NCBI RefSeq assembly: GCF_900090235.1
Contig: NZ_LT607750.1
Location: forward strand, 2,802,501-2,866,500
From: Micromonospora echinaurantiaca
Lineage (GTDB): Bacteria; Actinomycetota; Actinomycetes; Mycobacteriales; Micromonosporaceae
Direction: 5' to 3'
DNA: 64,000 nt
In this document: in pieces, positions 1 through 7,785 of the stretch
Layout of the letters: each line of letters begins with the position of its first letter
How positions within the stretch are numbered: the first letter of the stretch is position 1
The notes under the pieces: generated by a model
Told to the model about the DNA's origin: nothing
The model's database searches: none
What the model saw: the letters and a program-made list of their open reading frames with translations, nothing else
Position numbers and translations under genes: made by a program

Positions 1-2
1 TC

Positions 3-299
3 GCCGAGGCGCCACCCCGACCGTCCGCCGCCGCCACCGATGACGACGACGCCGGAGGCTTCCCCTGGCTGCTGGTCGTCGGCGGGGTGGTCGGCCTGCT
101 GGTCGTCGCCGTCGTCGTCGTACTGCTGCTGCGGCGGCGCCCGGCGGCGCCCGCGAACGCCGGCGCGACCGCGCCCGGCCCGACACCCGGCGGTTCCACC
201 CTGCCCGGCCAGCCGGGCGGACCGACCCTGCCGGGCCAGGTGCCCGGCGGTCAGCCGGCGGCCGGCTCGACGCCCGCCGGCCCACCGGAGTCCGCCTGA
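3..299 (+). CDS. C-terminal part of a membrane protein, cut by left edge
   Basis: The reading frame is open from the first bases and stops at TGA 297-299, so only the last ~98 codons are present. The visible part has an Asp-rich stretch (DDDD), one strongly hydrophobic segment of about 24 residues rich in Val/Leu, a positively charged RRR stop-transfer motif, then a Pro/Gly-rich tail with repeated LPGQ units. This suggests a single-pass protein with a disordered tail beyond the membrane on the RRR side. It lies directly upstream of the eCIS genes and may belong to that cluster. The function cannot be read from this fragment. A GTG at 87 would give a 70-residue protein, but it falls inside the hydrophobic segment, so I prefer the longer open frame. 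Confidence 0.65.
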   Translation, partial: AEAPPRPSAAATDDDDAGGFPWLLVVGGVVGLLVVAVVVVLLLRRRPAAPANAGATAPGPTPGGSTLPGQPGGPTLPGQVPGGQPAAGSTPAGPPESA

Positions 300-417
300 G
301 ACACCCCATCCGCTCCCGTCCGCCGCCGCGGACGGGTCGTCGGAGACTCCCCGGAGCCGCCGGCCCGCACCACCACCACCCCGGTCGCACCACCGCACAT
401 CGAAGGGGGGATCGGCG

Positions 418-762
418 ATGAACGATCTCTTCACCTGGGCCGCCCTGGGCAGCCTGACCGGCGCGAGCGCCGCGACGCTGCTGGCCACCAACGTCATCGG
501 CGGGCTGATCGGCCCGAGCGGCGACAAGGCTCGCAAGTGGATCGCGCTGGGCATCGCGCTCGCGCTGTCCTACCTCACCGCGGCGTTCGCCACGGACGCC
601 GGCGCCGAGAAGTGGATCATCGCCTTCTTCAACGGCCTGGTCATCTTCTCCGCCGCGCTGGGCATCAACCAGCTGCCGCCGGGCAACCGGCAGGCGACCC
701 AGGCGTCGCCCACCCAGCTCGCGCAGGGTCGCGAGCCCCGCATCATCCGCTCGTGGGTCTGA
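418..762 (+). CDS. Small three-helix membrane protein, holin-like, in eCIS cluster
   Basis: This 114 aa protein has three hydrophobic segments (about residues 5-33, 41-58 and 66-84) separated by short charged loops, followed by a polar C-terminal tail of 30 residues. The size and helix layout resemble phage holins, but I see no signature that proves a family. The ATG at 418 follows a GA-rich stretch (GAAGGGGGGAT) that can act as ribosome binding site. The next gene starts 11 nt after the stop. Position at the head of a contractile injection cluster suggests a role in membrane attachment or particle release. That is inference from context only. Confidence 0.7.
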   Translation: MNDLFTWAALGSLTGASAATLLATNVIGGLIGPSGDKARKWIALGIALALSYLTAAFATDAGAEKWIIAFFNGLVIFSAALGINQLPPGNRQATQASPTQLAQGREPRIIRSWV

Positions 763-773
763 GAGGTGCCGCC

Positions 774-1382
774 ATGATCTACGGAATCGTCAGCACCGTC
801 GTGCACGTGGCCACCGGCGCCATCCTCGGCCAGCTCGCGGGCGGCACCGTCGGCCTGCTGGTCGGGGCGGTGCTCGGCCTGCTGGTCGGCGGGGTGTTCG
901 GCTGGGCGGTCGCCTCGGCCCGGGTCTACGGCCCCGACCCGAAGGGGGTCCTGCTCTTCGTCGTCGACCACACCTGGAGCCTGCTCAACACCGTCGTCGG
1001 CGCCATCTACCTCGCCGTCCACGTCGTCTTCGGGCACTCCCTGGACCGGGCCACCTCGCAGCACACCTGCCGGGTCAACGTGGTCGAGGGCGTCTCGCCG
1101 CGCTACGCCACCACGATCGGCACGGTCTGCGCCGGATCCGGCCCGGGCATCCAGCGCCACGAGGACGTGCACATCCTCCAGGCGCGCATCCTCGGACCGC
1201 TCTACATCCCGCTGGTGCTCGCCAACTACGTGCTGTTCACCATCGCCCCGGTCTGGTTGCTCTACCACGACCACAGCAACGCGCCGATCAACCGGTTCAC
1301 CCGCTACTTCGAGATCGGCGTCTACCCGCACGTGTGGAACGAGGCCATCGCCTACCGGGTGCAGGGGACCCCGCCGCGATGA
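774..1382 (+). CDS. Membrane protein with HEXXH zinc-peptidase-like motif, eCIS-associated
   Basis: This 202 aa protein begins with a glycine-zipper-like hydrophobic hairpin (residues 10-48, repeated GxxxG spacing). Further hydrophobic segments lie at about 70-85 and 142-165. Between them is HEDVH (residues 129-133), an exact HEXXH metal-binding pattern, followed by QARILGPLYIP. A later WNEA (188-191) could supply a third ligand. HEXXH followed by a Q and a GPLY-type turn is seen in several small membrane-linked putative metallopeptidases. Activity is not proven by the sequence. The start ATG 774 follows GAGAGGTG. The stop overlaps the next start by 4 nt (ATGA). Its place upstream of the structural genes suggests an eCIS accessory or effector role. 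Confidence 0.75.
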   Translation: MIYGIVSTVVHVATGAILGQLAGGTVGLLVGAVLGLLVGGVFGWAVASARVYGPDPKGVLLFVVDHTWSLLNTVVGAIYLAVHVVFGHSLDRATSQHTCRVNVVEGVSPRYATTIGTVCAGSGPGIQRHEDVHILQARILGPLYIPLVLANYVLFTIAPVWLLYHDHSNAPINRFTRYFEIGVYPHVWNEAIAYRVQGTPPR

Positions 1383-2080
1383 CCACCGGTGCGCGCGGTC
1401 CGATCGAGTCGGCCACCGCCGAGCTGGCGGCGTGGCTGGCCGGGGCGGCGGGAGAACCCGTCCCGGTCGGCCCGCCGCGGCCCGACGACGACGCCGCCCG
1501 ACTGACCCTCTGGCCGCTGGAGCTGCGCCCGGCCCGGCAGACCCGGGGTAGCGGCGGCGGTCGCGAGCCGTACCGGTTCACCGTGCGCTACCTGCTCTGC
1601 GCCGGCGGGCCGGCGGCGCTGCCCGGGCTGGACCGGGTGCTCGCCGCCGCCACCGCTGGCGGCGGCGGGCACACCGTGGTGCTGGAGGCCGGCGATCCAC
1701 GGCTGTGGCAGGCGTTCGGCACCGGCCCCCGACCGGCCCTGCTCATCGACGTGCCCGCCCAGGTCACCCACGCCGACACGGTCGCGCCGCCGGTGCTGGC
1801 CCCGCTGCGGCTGCGCCAGTTGGAGCTGCTGACCTTCGACGGACGGGTGGTCGGCCCGGCCGAGCAGCCGCTGGCGGCCGTCCGGGTCGAGGTGGTCGGC
1901 CAGCCGTACGCCACCAGCACCGATCCCGCCGGCCGGTTCCGCGTGGTCGGCGTGCCGCACGACCCCGAGCGCCCCGGCCCGGTGCGGCTGCGGCTGACCA
2001 GCCGCGGCCAGGTGCTCACCGCCGAAGTCGACCCGGCCGAGCCCGACATCGTCATCGTCTGCCCACCACCGTCCCGCTGA
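1379..2080 (+). CDS. Pvc16-like (DUF4255) tail terminator with carboxypeptidase-regulatory-like tail
   Basis: The 233 aa protein has an N-terminal region (about residues 1-140) with the layout of the DUF4255/Pvc16 family, which caps the tube and sheath of phage-tail-like particles. This part starts with a helix (ESATAELAAWL), carries strands around FTVRYLLC, and ends near the PALLIDV strand. The C-terminal 85 residues contain VRVEVVGQP and TDPAGRFRVVGVP, a pattern typical of carboxypeptidase-regulatory-like beta sandwiches found appended to Pvc16 proteins. It is translationally coupled to the preceding gene and lies 18 nt before the sheath gene, the expected place for a terminator. Assignment rests on pattern and synteny. 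Confidence 0.8.
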   Translation: MTTGARGPIESATAELAAWLAGAAGEPVPVGPPRPDDDAARLTLWPLELRPARQTRGSGGGREPYRFTVRYLLCAGGPAALPGLDRVLAAATAGGGGHTVVLEAGDPRLWQAFGTGPRPALLIDVPAQVTHADTVAPPVLAPLRLRQLELLTFDGRVVGPAEQPLAAVRVEVVGQPYATSTDPAGRFRVVGVPHDPERPGPVRLRLTSRGQVLTAEVDPAEPDIVIVCPPPSR

Positions 2081-2098
2081 CCCGATCCGGGAGGACCG

Positions 2099-3343
2099 AT
2101 GCCCACCTACTTCTCGCCCGGCATCTACGTCGAGGAGGTGCCCAGTGGCGCCCGCCCGATCGGACCGGTCGGTACCAGCACGGCCGCCTTCGTCGGTGTC
2201 GCCCCGGACCGCGGCGCCCACCTCGGCCGGGCCCAGGCGGTCAACAACTGGTCGGACTTCCTGCGGCTCTACGCCGACGGGGAGCGGCTGGAGAGCACCC
2301 CGCTGGCCCGGGCGGTGTTCGGCTTCCTGGACAACGGCGGCACCCGGTGCTGGGTGGTCAACGTCGGCGAGGACGGCGCGATCACCGGCACCGGCCAGCG
2401 GCGCGCCGGCCTGCAACTGCTGGAGGCGGTCGACGAGATCTCCATCCTGGCCGCGCCGGGTTTCCACGACCCGGTGTCGCACGAGGCGCTGCTCAGCATG
2501 GCCGAGCGGACCCGCACCATGGTGGCGATCTGCGACCCGCCGCCGGACGTCGAGGACATCTCGGCGCTGACCCGGGTCGCCACCCCGAGCAGCGGCAAGC
2601 CCCCGAAGCCGGCCGAGGCTTCCGGCGGATCCGGCGGCTCGGGCGGGGCTTCCGGCGGCTCGGGCGGGGAGGCGGCGGCGTGCCGGCCCCGGCAGTCGGA
2701 CTTCGGCACCTGCTACTTCCCGTGGCTGCGGGTCCGCGACCCGCTCAGCGGGGAGCTGGTGCTCACCCCGCCGAGCGGGCACATGGCCGGCATCTGGGCC
2801 CGCACCGACGCGCTGCGCGGGGTGCACAAGGCGCCGGCCAACGAGCCGGTACGCGGCGCCGTCGACCTGGCGTACCTGGTCACCCGGCCGGAGCACGACG
2901 TACTCAACCCGAAGGGCGTGAACGTGATCCGCTACTTCGCCGGCGAGGGCATCCGGGTGTGGGGCGCCCGTACGCTCGCCGCCGAGGCCAGCGAGTGGCG
3001 CTACCTGAACGTCCGGCGGCTCTCCATCGCCATCGAGCAGGCGATCGCCAACGGCACCCGGTGGATGGTCTTCGAGCCGAACGACTTCTCGCTGTGGCGC
3101 TCCATCCGCCGCGACATCGGCGCCTTCCTGACCCGGGTCTGGCGCGACGGGGCCCTGCTGGGGCGCACGCCCGAGGAGGCGTTCTTCGTCAAGTGCGACG
3201 AGGAGACCAACCCGCCGGACGTCCGCGACGCCGGGATGGTGGTCGCGCACATCGGCATCGCCGTGGTGAAGCCGGCGGAGTTCGTGGTGTTCAAGCTGAG
3301 CCAGTGGGCCGGCGGCGCCGAGACCGAGACGATTGGAGGCTGA
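2099..3343 (+). CDS. Contractile tail sheath protein
   Basis: This 414 aa protein forms the contractile sheath that drives the inner tube through a target membrane. The N-terminus (YFSPGIYVEEVPSG, then GTSTAAFVG) is the classic phage/eCIS sheath opening. The C-terminal part (WRSIRRDIGAFL, NPPDVRDAGM, IGIAVVKPAEFVVFKL) matches the conserved core that includes the strands donated between subunits. A Gly/Ser-rich linker at about residues 168-196 sits in the surface-exposed middle domain. That linker is unusual and may mark a hypervariable insertion. There is one sheath gene here, unlike the three of Afp/PVC clusters. AGGA precedes ATG 2099. The tube gene starts one base after the stop codon. Confidence 0.95.
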   Translation: MPTYFSPGIYVEEVPSGARPIGPVGTSTAAFVGVAPDRGAHLGRAQAVNNWSDFLRLYADGERLESTPLARAVFGFLDNGGTRCWVVNVGEDGAITGTGQRRAGLQLLEAVDEISILAAPGFHDPVSHEALLSMAERTRTMVAICDPPPDVEDISALTRVATPSSGKPPKPAEASGGSGGSGGASGGSGGEAAACRPRQSDFGTCYFPWLRVRDPLSGELVLTPPSGHMAGIWARTDALRGVHKAPANEPVRGAVDLAYLVTRPEHDVLNPKGVNVIRYFAGEGIRVWGARTLAAEASEWRYLNVRRLSIAIEQAIANGTRWMVFEPNDFSLWRSIRRDIGAFLTRVWRDGALLGRTPEEAFFVKCDEETNPPDVRDAGMVVAHIGIAVVKPAEFVVFKLSQWAGGAETETIGG

Positions 3344-3344
3344 C

Positions 3345-3824
3345 ATGCCCACCACGGCCAACCCGCAGCCGGGCGCCCCGGTCGACCCGTACCGGGCCTA
3401 CAACTTCAAGCTGCTGGTCAACGGCGTGACCAACGGGCACTTCACCGAGGTCAGCGGGCTGGAGATGAACATCCCCGCGCTGCCCTACCGGGAGCAGGGC
3501 AACGACCGGATCCGGATGATCCCCGGCCAGGCCGAGTACGAGCCGGTGACGTTGCACTTCGGGCTGACCGCCTCCCGGGAGCTGTGGGACTGGGTGCACG
3601 CCGTCGCCCGGGGCATGGTGAGCCGGCGCAACGTGTCGATCGTGCTGCTGGACGCCGCCGGCACCACCGAGGTGCTCCGCTGGAACATGATCAACGCCTG
3701 GCCGACCCGCTGGCTCGGCGCACAGCTGAACACCCTCGGTCAGGAGATCGCCATCGCCGCGCTGACGCTGCGCTACGAGGGCCTGGAACTGGAGACCGGC
3801 GGTGCCGCCCCGACGCCCGCGTAG
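3345..3824 (+). CDS. Tail tube protein (gp19/Hcp-like)
   Basis: The 159 aa product is a phage tail tube protein of the T4 gp19-like family. Hexameric rings of it stack inside the sheath. Diagnostic stretches are PYRAYNFKLLVNG, FTEVSGLEM, VTLHFG and a final EIAIAALTLRYEGLEL strand. The start is ATG 3345, since GGAGG at 3334-3338 sits 6 nt upstream; a TTG 12 nt earlier would lie on the Shine-Dalgarno itself. It follows the sheath gene with a 1 nt gap and overlaps the next reading frame by 23 nt. Only one tube gene is visible in this window. Confidence 0.95.
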   Translation: MPTTANPQPGAPVDPYRAYNFKLLVNGVTNGHFTEVSGLEMNIPALPYREQGNDRIRMIPGQAEYEPVTLHFGLTASRELWDWVHAVARGMVSRRNVSIVLLDAAGTTEVLRWNMINAWPTRWLGAQLNTLGQEIAIAALTLRYEGLELETGGAAPTPA

Positions 3825-5349
3825 CTGGCTGGCCGACCGGCTCCGCGCCCTCGCCGGCGGCGCGACGCGGCTGGCCGGTCGCATCGAGCCCGCCGGCGGT
3901 GCGGTGGAACCCGCCGGTGATCCGCTGCGCCGCCCCGGCGAGCCGCCCGAGCACTGGCTCCGCCTGGTCGCCGCGCACGCCCCCGGCCTCCTCCACGACC
4001 TCCCCCTCACTCCCCCGCCTCCGCCGCCCCCACCGCACCACGGTGTCGATCAAGGGCGTTACGTCAGCGACGGCCGCGTCATTGACGCAAACCCCTTGAT
4101 CACCGGCCCTGGGGAGCCGGGGATCGCGGGGGGTTGGGGGGTCGTGCTACGGCCGGCGGTGCCGCCGGCAGTGGGGGACGCTGGCGCTGCCGGAGCGGGC
4201 GCTGCCGGCAGGGGCGTTGGCGGGACACCCGCTCCCGGCGCGGGTGCTGCCGGCACGGGCGTCGGCGGCGGGGGCGTTGGCGGCACGGCTGTTGGCAGCG
4301 CGGGCGCTCCCGGCACGGGCGCTGGCAGCGCGGCCGTTGGCGGGGCGGGCGCTGCAGGGGCGGGCGGCGGCGTGGGGGTTGGCGGGGCGGGCGTCGGCGG
4401 TGAGGCGTTTCGGCCCGGGGGGTGGGTGCCCGGCCACGGGTCGAGTGGCCTCGGGGGGCCGGCAGCCGACCCCGCTGGCATGGGCACATCCGTCAGCATC
4501 CGCCCGGGGGCACACCCGACTGACCCGGGAACACCCCCCGGCACCCGCCCGGGCGCACGCCGGACCCCACCGGGAACACCCGGCATCGCCCGCTCGGCGG
4601 CACACCCGGCTGCCGGCGGGGCGGCGACCGTCACCCCGGATCCGGGCGGCACCAGCGGATGGACCGTCGGCGACATCCGGACCCGGCTCACCGGTACGGA
4701 CACGCCCGACACCGCCGGCCGAAGCCGAGGTGCGGACGGCAGCACCGGCACTCCCGGCAAACGCCGGAGCCGAGGCGCGGACGGCGACTCCGGCCCGTCC
4801 GGCCTTAGCCACGCTGGCGAGGGCAGCACCGGTGCCCGGGGCCACGGCGGGATCGGCACCGGCGATCCGCGCCTGGACGCCGCCCTCGGTGCTCCATTCG
4901 CGTCCCCCGGCTTCAGCCGGCTTGCTGATGGCGGCACCGGTGGCCCGTCGGGCGCCTCCGTCCGATCCGGATCCGTCTCGGGTCGGACGGGCCCGGCCGG
5001 CGAGTATCGGGACAGCGCAGCCTCCCGCCGGCCGAACCCCGGTCACCCGAACCCCGGCCCCCACCCCCCTCCCCCGCCTCTCGCCCACGGCACGCCCGAG
5101 ATCTTGGAAGATGCCGGCGCCTACCGGGGCCGATCCGGACCAAGGCCTGCGGCCGCACGGGGGGCTGGCGCGGAGGTGGGGTGGTGGTGGCCGGGGTTGC
5201 CGGAGAGCGGGGCGGCCGGGAGTGTGCCGCGGGCGGGGGGCGGTCCCTGGCCGGAGCTGCCGGATGACCGGGCGCTGTGGAGGCCCGCGGGGGACGCGCT
5301 GGACCCCGCGCACCTGCGCCGGCTGGACCGGGAACAGGCGGGCGCCTGA
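3802..5349 (+). CDS. Low-complexity eCIS protein in the Pvc6 slot
   Basis: The frame starts at GTG 3802 inside the tube gene and encodes 515 aa. The ends look like real protein. The N-terminus (RSWLADRLRALAGGATRLAG, then PPEHWLRLVAAHAPGLL) and the C-terminus (WPELPDDRALW, LRRLDREQAGA) are compact and charged. The middle is not: residues 120-200 are almost only Gly, Ala and Val, and residues 210-430 are rich in Pro, Gly, Thr and Ser. A palindromic repeat interrupts it at codons 83-101. A small protein between tube and LysM genes is normal in eCIS clusters, so I think conserved ends flank an expanded disordered or partly non-coding middle. The stop overlaps the next ATG. Function is unknown, and the length could be an over-call. 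Confidence 0.6.
   Translation: MPPRRPRSWLADRLRALAGGATRLAGRIEPAGGAVEPAGDPLRRPGEPPEHWLRLVAAHAPGLLHDLPLTPPPPPPPPHHGVDQGRYVSDGRVIDANPLITGPGEPGIAGGWGVVLRPAVPPAVGDAGAAGAGAAGRGVGGTPAPGAGAAGTGVGGGGVGGTAVGSAGAPGTGAGSAAVGGAGAAGAGGGVGVGGAGVGGEAFRPGGWVPGHGSSGLGGPAADPAGMGTSVSIRPGAHPTDPGTPPGTRPGARRTPPGTPGIARSAAHPAAGGAATVTPDPGGTSGWTVGDIRTRLTGTDTPDTAGRSRGADGSTGTPGKRRSRGADGDSGPSGLSHAGEGSTGARGHGGIGTGDPRLDAALGAPFASPGFSRLADGGTGGPSGASVRSGSVSGRTGPAGEYRDSAASRRPNPGHPNPGPHPPPPPLAHGTPEILEDAGAYRGRSGPRPAAARGAGAEVGWWWPGLPESGAAGSVPRAGGGPWPELPDDRALWRPAGDALDPAHLRRLDREQAGA
4048..4101 (+). repeat. REP-like imperfect palindrome inside a coding frame
   Basis: Two 19-nt arms (4048-4066 and 4083-4101) match in 16 of 19 positions as an inverted repeat. 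They open and close with GATCAAGGG / CCCTTGATC. The 16 nt between them hold a smaller inverted repeat (GACG-GCCG-CGTC). The DNA could form a long cruciform or RNA hairpin. Its base content is lower in GC than its surroundings. It looks like an inserted intergenic repeat family rather than protein-coding sequence. I believe similar GATCAAGG..TTTGCGTC elements occur in Micromonosporaceae genomes, but this is from memory. No second copy was seen in the window. Confidence 0.75.
4160..4400 (+). repeat. Degenerate Gly/Ala-coding tandem repeat
   Basis: This stretch repeats variants of GGCGCTGCCGGCACGGGCG with drifting spacing of about 15-33 nt. It encodes runs such as GAGAAG, GVGG and GTGAG in the + frame. 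The opposite strand also stays open here, so the repeat alone does not prove which strand is coding. It looks like slippage or recombination-driven expansion within the Pvc6-slot gene. Confidence 0.6.
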
Positions 5350-6101
5350 TGGAACGGGTCGCCTTCCTCGTCGACGCCACCGGTGACCGGGTGGACTGTC
5401 TGCTCAACCCGGAAACCGTACAGGTGACCCGGCTGGCCGGGATCCGGCCCCGGGGCGCGCCGGGCGGGCAACTGACCGGCGCCGGGCTCGCCGACGACCC
5501 ACTGGTGTTCACCGGCGGCGGGCGTACCGAACTCGTGCTGGACCTGCTCTTCGACGTGGACTTCGCCGAGGGTCAGGTCCGCCCCACCGACGTGCGGGTG
5601 CTCACCCGCCCACTGTGGCTGCTCGCGGAGAACTCGGCCACCGAGCACGGCTGGCTACGGCCGCCGCTGGTGCGGCTGGTCTGGGGCAAGACCTGGAACG
5701 TGCCCGGCGTGATCGTCGCTGTGGCGGAACGCTTCGACGCGTTCACCGTGACCGGCTCACCCCGCCGCTCCTGGCTGCGGCTCAAGCTGGTCCGGGTGGC
5801 CGAGTCGGCCGACCGGGCGCGGGAGGGGTTCGCCGAGGAACTGGCCGCCGCCGACACCCCGGCCGCCGCGCCCGGCAGCGCCGTGGTGGCCGCCGGCGAC
5901 GGCGCGGCCGAGCCCGACTACTCGGGCGTACGGTTCGACCTGCTCGCCCACGACGCGCTCGGCTCCCCGCTGCGCTGGCGGCTGCTGGCCGAGCACAACC
6001 GGATCACCGACCCGCTCACCGTGCCGGCCGGCACCGCGCTCGCCGTCCCACCGCCCGGCGCGGTCGCCGGCTCACCCCCGCCCGGCGGAGGTGCGCCGTG
6101 A
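5349..6101 (+). CDS. LysM-containing baseplate hub protein (Pvc7-like)
   Basis: The 250 aa protein links the tube to the spike in contractile particles. The N-terminal domain (about residues 1-170) has the usual pattern of this family: a start near LVDATGDRVDCLLNPE, then LVLDLLFDVDF and VIVAVAERFDAF strands. After an Ala-rich linker, a C-terminal LysM-like unit (about 195-240) contains LLAEHNRITDPLTVPAGTAL, the asparagine/isoleucine-containing LysM helix-strand pattern. ATG 5349 overlaps the upstream TGA by one base, and the stop overlaps a GTG at 6098. LysM is expected here for protein-protein or glycan contact in the baseplate; which of the two is not visible. Confidence 0.85.
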   Translation: MERVAFLVDATGDRVDCLLNPETVQVTRLAGIRPRGAPGGQLTGAGLADDPLVFTGGGRTELVLDLLFDVDFAEGQVRPTDVRVLTRPLWLLAENSATEHGWLRPPLVRLVWGKTWNVPGVIVAVAERFDAFTVTGSPRRSWLRLKLVRVAESADRAREGFAEELAAADTPAAAPGSAVVAAGDGAAEPDYSGVRFDLLAHDALGSPLRWRLLAEHNRITDPLTVPAGTALAVPPPGAVAGSPPPGGGAP

Positions 6102-6206
6102 CCGTCGCCGCGCCCCGCGCGCTGACCGCGCCCGCCGTCGCACCGCCGGCCGCCAACCCGGCCCCGCCCGCGTCGCCGGGAGGTGCGCCGTGACCGTCGC
6201 CGCGCC
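6087..6206 (+). repeat. 28-nt direct repeat duplicating a ribosome binding site and start codon
   Basis: Bases 6087-6114 and 6179-6206 are identical over 28 nt. Each copy contains GGAGGTG, a GTG start and the first codons for V-T-V-A-A-P. The copies are 92 nt apart, not a multiple of three. The duplicated start region separates the LysM gene from the spike gene. Confidence 0.9.
6098..6193 (+). CDS. 31-codon bridging mini-ORF created by the start-region duplication
   Basis: GTG 6098 overlaps the stop of the LysM gene (GTGA), and its own TGA (6191-6193) overlaps the spike GTG in the same way. The peptide is 31 aa, Ala/Pro-rich, and begins with the same VTVAAP residues as the spike protein. It therefore looks like a duplicated start region that lost the rest of the gene but still passes ribosomes between neighbours. 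A real function for the peptide is unlikely. Its role, if any, would be translational coupling. Confidence 0.4.
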   Translation: MTVAAPRALTAPAVAPPAANPAPPASPGGAP

Positions 6207-7785
6207 GCCCGCGCTCACCGTGCTGCTCGACGGCGCGGCGCTGCCCGACGGCGCGACCCGCCGGGTGGTGTCGGTACGGGTGGCCGCCCGGCTCGACCAG
6301 CCCACCCAGTGCGAGGTGGCGCTCGCCACCGCCCCCGGCGCCGCCGCGCTGACCCCGCCGGTGCGCACCGGCGGCACACTGGACGTCCGGCTGACCGACC
6401 AGCCGGAGGCGCTGTTCGCCGGCGAGGTCACCTGCGTCGAGGTCGAGTACGCCGCCGACGGCTCCGCGCTGCTGCTGGTGCGGGCGTACGACGCGCTGCA
6501 CCGGCTGCGCAAGCGGCAGCGGCTGCGGGTGTTCGAGTCGGTGACCGCCGCCGACCTGGCCCGGGAGCTCTGCGCCGACGTCGGGCTGGCCGTGGCGGCG
6601 GAGACCGACGGGCCACGGCTGGAGCGGCTGGCACAGCACCGGCACACCGACCTCGACCTGCTGCTGGAGGTGGCCGGCCGGGCCGGGCTGCACCTGACCG
6701 TCGACGGTGACCGGCTGCGCCTGGTGACCCTGGAGGGGTACGGCGAGCCGGTCCCGCTGGAGCTGGGCCGCTCGGTGCACGCGCTGCGGCTGTCCACCAA
6801 CCTCGACGCCGCCGCCGGGGACAGCGCGGCGCTGGGCTGGCACCCGCAGCGGGCCGAGCCGATCAGCCAGCGGGCCGGCGCGGCGCGCTGCGGGCGGCGC
6901 ACCGCCGCCGACCCGGACCCGGCGGACGTGGGCGCGGACGGCGTGCGTACCGCGGTCGACCAGCCCGGGCGCAGCGACGACGAACTGGCCGCGCTGGCCC
7001 AGGCCGGCCTGGACGCCCGGGTCGCCGCCCTGGTCACCGCCGACGGGGTGGCCGAGGGCGATCCGGCGCTGCGCCCGGGCCGGCGGATCGCGCTGGCCGG
7101 GGTGGCCGCGCCGGCCGAGGGCACGTACGTGCTCACCGAGGTGGTGCACACCGTCGACGCCAACGGTCACCTGACCCGGTTCGGCACCGCCCCGCCACCG
7201 CCGCCGCCGGCCGGGCCGCCCGCCCCGGCGGTGCTCACCCTCGGCACGGTCACCGACGTCGCCGACCCGGACGGGCTGGGCCGGGTCCGGGTGGCGCTGC
7301 CCGCGTACGGGGAGCTGGACGCCGGGTGGCTGGGGGTGCTCTGCCCGGGCGCCGGCCGGGGCAAGGGGATCGTGGCGCTGCCCGACCCGGAGGACACCGT
7401 GCTGGTGGCGCTGCCCGGGGGCGAGCCGGCGGCCGGGATCGTGCTCGGCTCGCTGTTCGGCGCGGTCGAGCCGTACGACGCGGGGATCCACCAGGGGCGA
7501 GCGGGCCGCTGGTCGCTGCGGACCGCCGGCGGGCAGTCGATCGTGGTGGACGACGCCGGCCGGCGGCTGCGGCTGGCCACCGACGGCGGCAGCTGGCTGG
7601 AGCTGACCCCGGAGCTGGCCACCCTGCACGCGGCGAGCGACCTGGTGCTCTCCGCGCCGGGCCGGGCGATGGTGGTCCGGGCCCGCAGCGTGGACTTCCT
7701 GCACGCCGAGGCGGCCGAGGACGCAGAGACGGCCGCCGAGCGGGCCCGGACCCTGGCCCGCGCCCAGCACGAGGGAGGTGGCTGA
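6190..7785 (+). CDS. eCIS spike protein, gp27/gp5-like (VgrG-type, Pvc8-like)
   Basis: The 531 aa protein forms the central spike of the particle. Residues 1-330 follow the phage late-control D/gp27 pattern: paired strands such as VSVRVAARLDQPTQCEVAL, then VFESVTAADLARELC and LLEVAGRAGLHLTVDGD, which form the tube-like hub. After a poly-Pro linker at about 335-345 comes a gp5-like OB fold (GTVTDVADPDGLGRVRVALP, PDPEDTVLVALPGGEP, GIVLGSLFG). A C-terminal beta-rich part leads to a short helix. The start GTG 6190 follows GGGAGGTG. It overlaps the tip gene by one base. VgrG-like spikes normally carry a PAAR-type tip, and the next gene is one. Confidence 0.9.
   Translation: MTVAAPPALTVLLDGAALPDGATRRVVSVRVAARLDQPTQCEVALATAPGAAALTPPVRTGGTLDVRLTDQPEALFAGEVTCVEVEYAADGSALLLVRAYDALHRLRKRQRLRVFESVTAADLARELCADVGLAVAAETDGPRLERLAQHRHTDLDLLLEVAGRAGLHLTVDGDRLRLVTLEGYGEPVPLELGRSVHALRLSTNLDAAAGDSAALGWHPQRAEPISQRAGAARCGRRTAADPDPADVGADGVRTAVDQPGRSDDELAALAQAGLDARVAALVTADGVAEGDPALRPGRRIALAGVAAPAEGTYVLTEVVHTVDANGHLTRFGTAPPPPPPAGPPAPAVLTLGTVTDVADPDGLGRVRVALPAYGELDAGWLGVLCPGAGRGKGIVALPDPEDTVLVALPGGEPAAGIVLGSLFGAVEPYDAGIHQGRAGRWSLRTAGGQSIVVDDAGRRLRLATDGGSWLELTPELATLHAASDLVLSAPGRAMVVRARSVDFLHAEAAEDAETAAERARTLARAQHEGGG

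Noticed and set aside
1352..3361. 669-codon minus-strand open frame opposite the Pvc16, sheath and tube genes
   Set aside because: Mirror frame of high-GC coding DNA. The plus strand gives recognisable sheath and tail proteins; the minus product has no motif.
4160..4400. Repeats that look periodic, checked as a CRISPR array
   Set aside because: Units are degenerate, without constant repeats and unique spacers, and code for Gly/Ala runs.
4147..5313. 388-codon minus-strand frame in the low-complexity region
   Set aside because: Possible in principle because the repeat is open on both strands, but it lacks conserved ends, whereas the plus frame links to the tube and LysM genes by overlaps.
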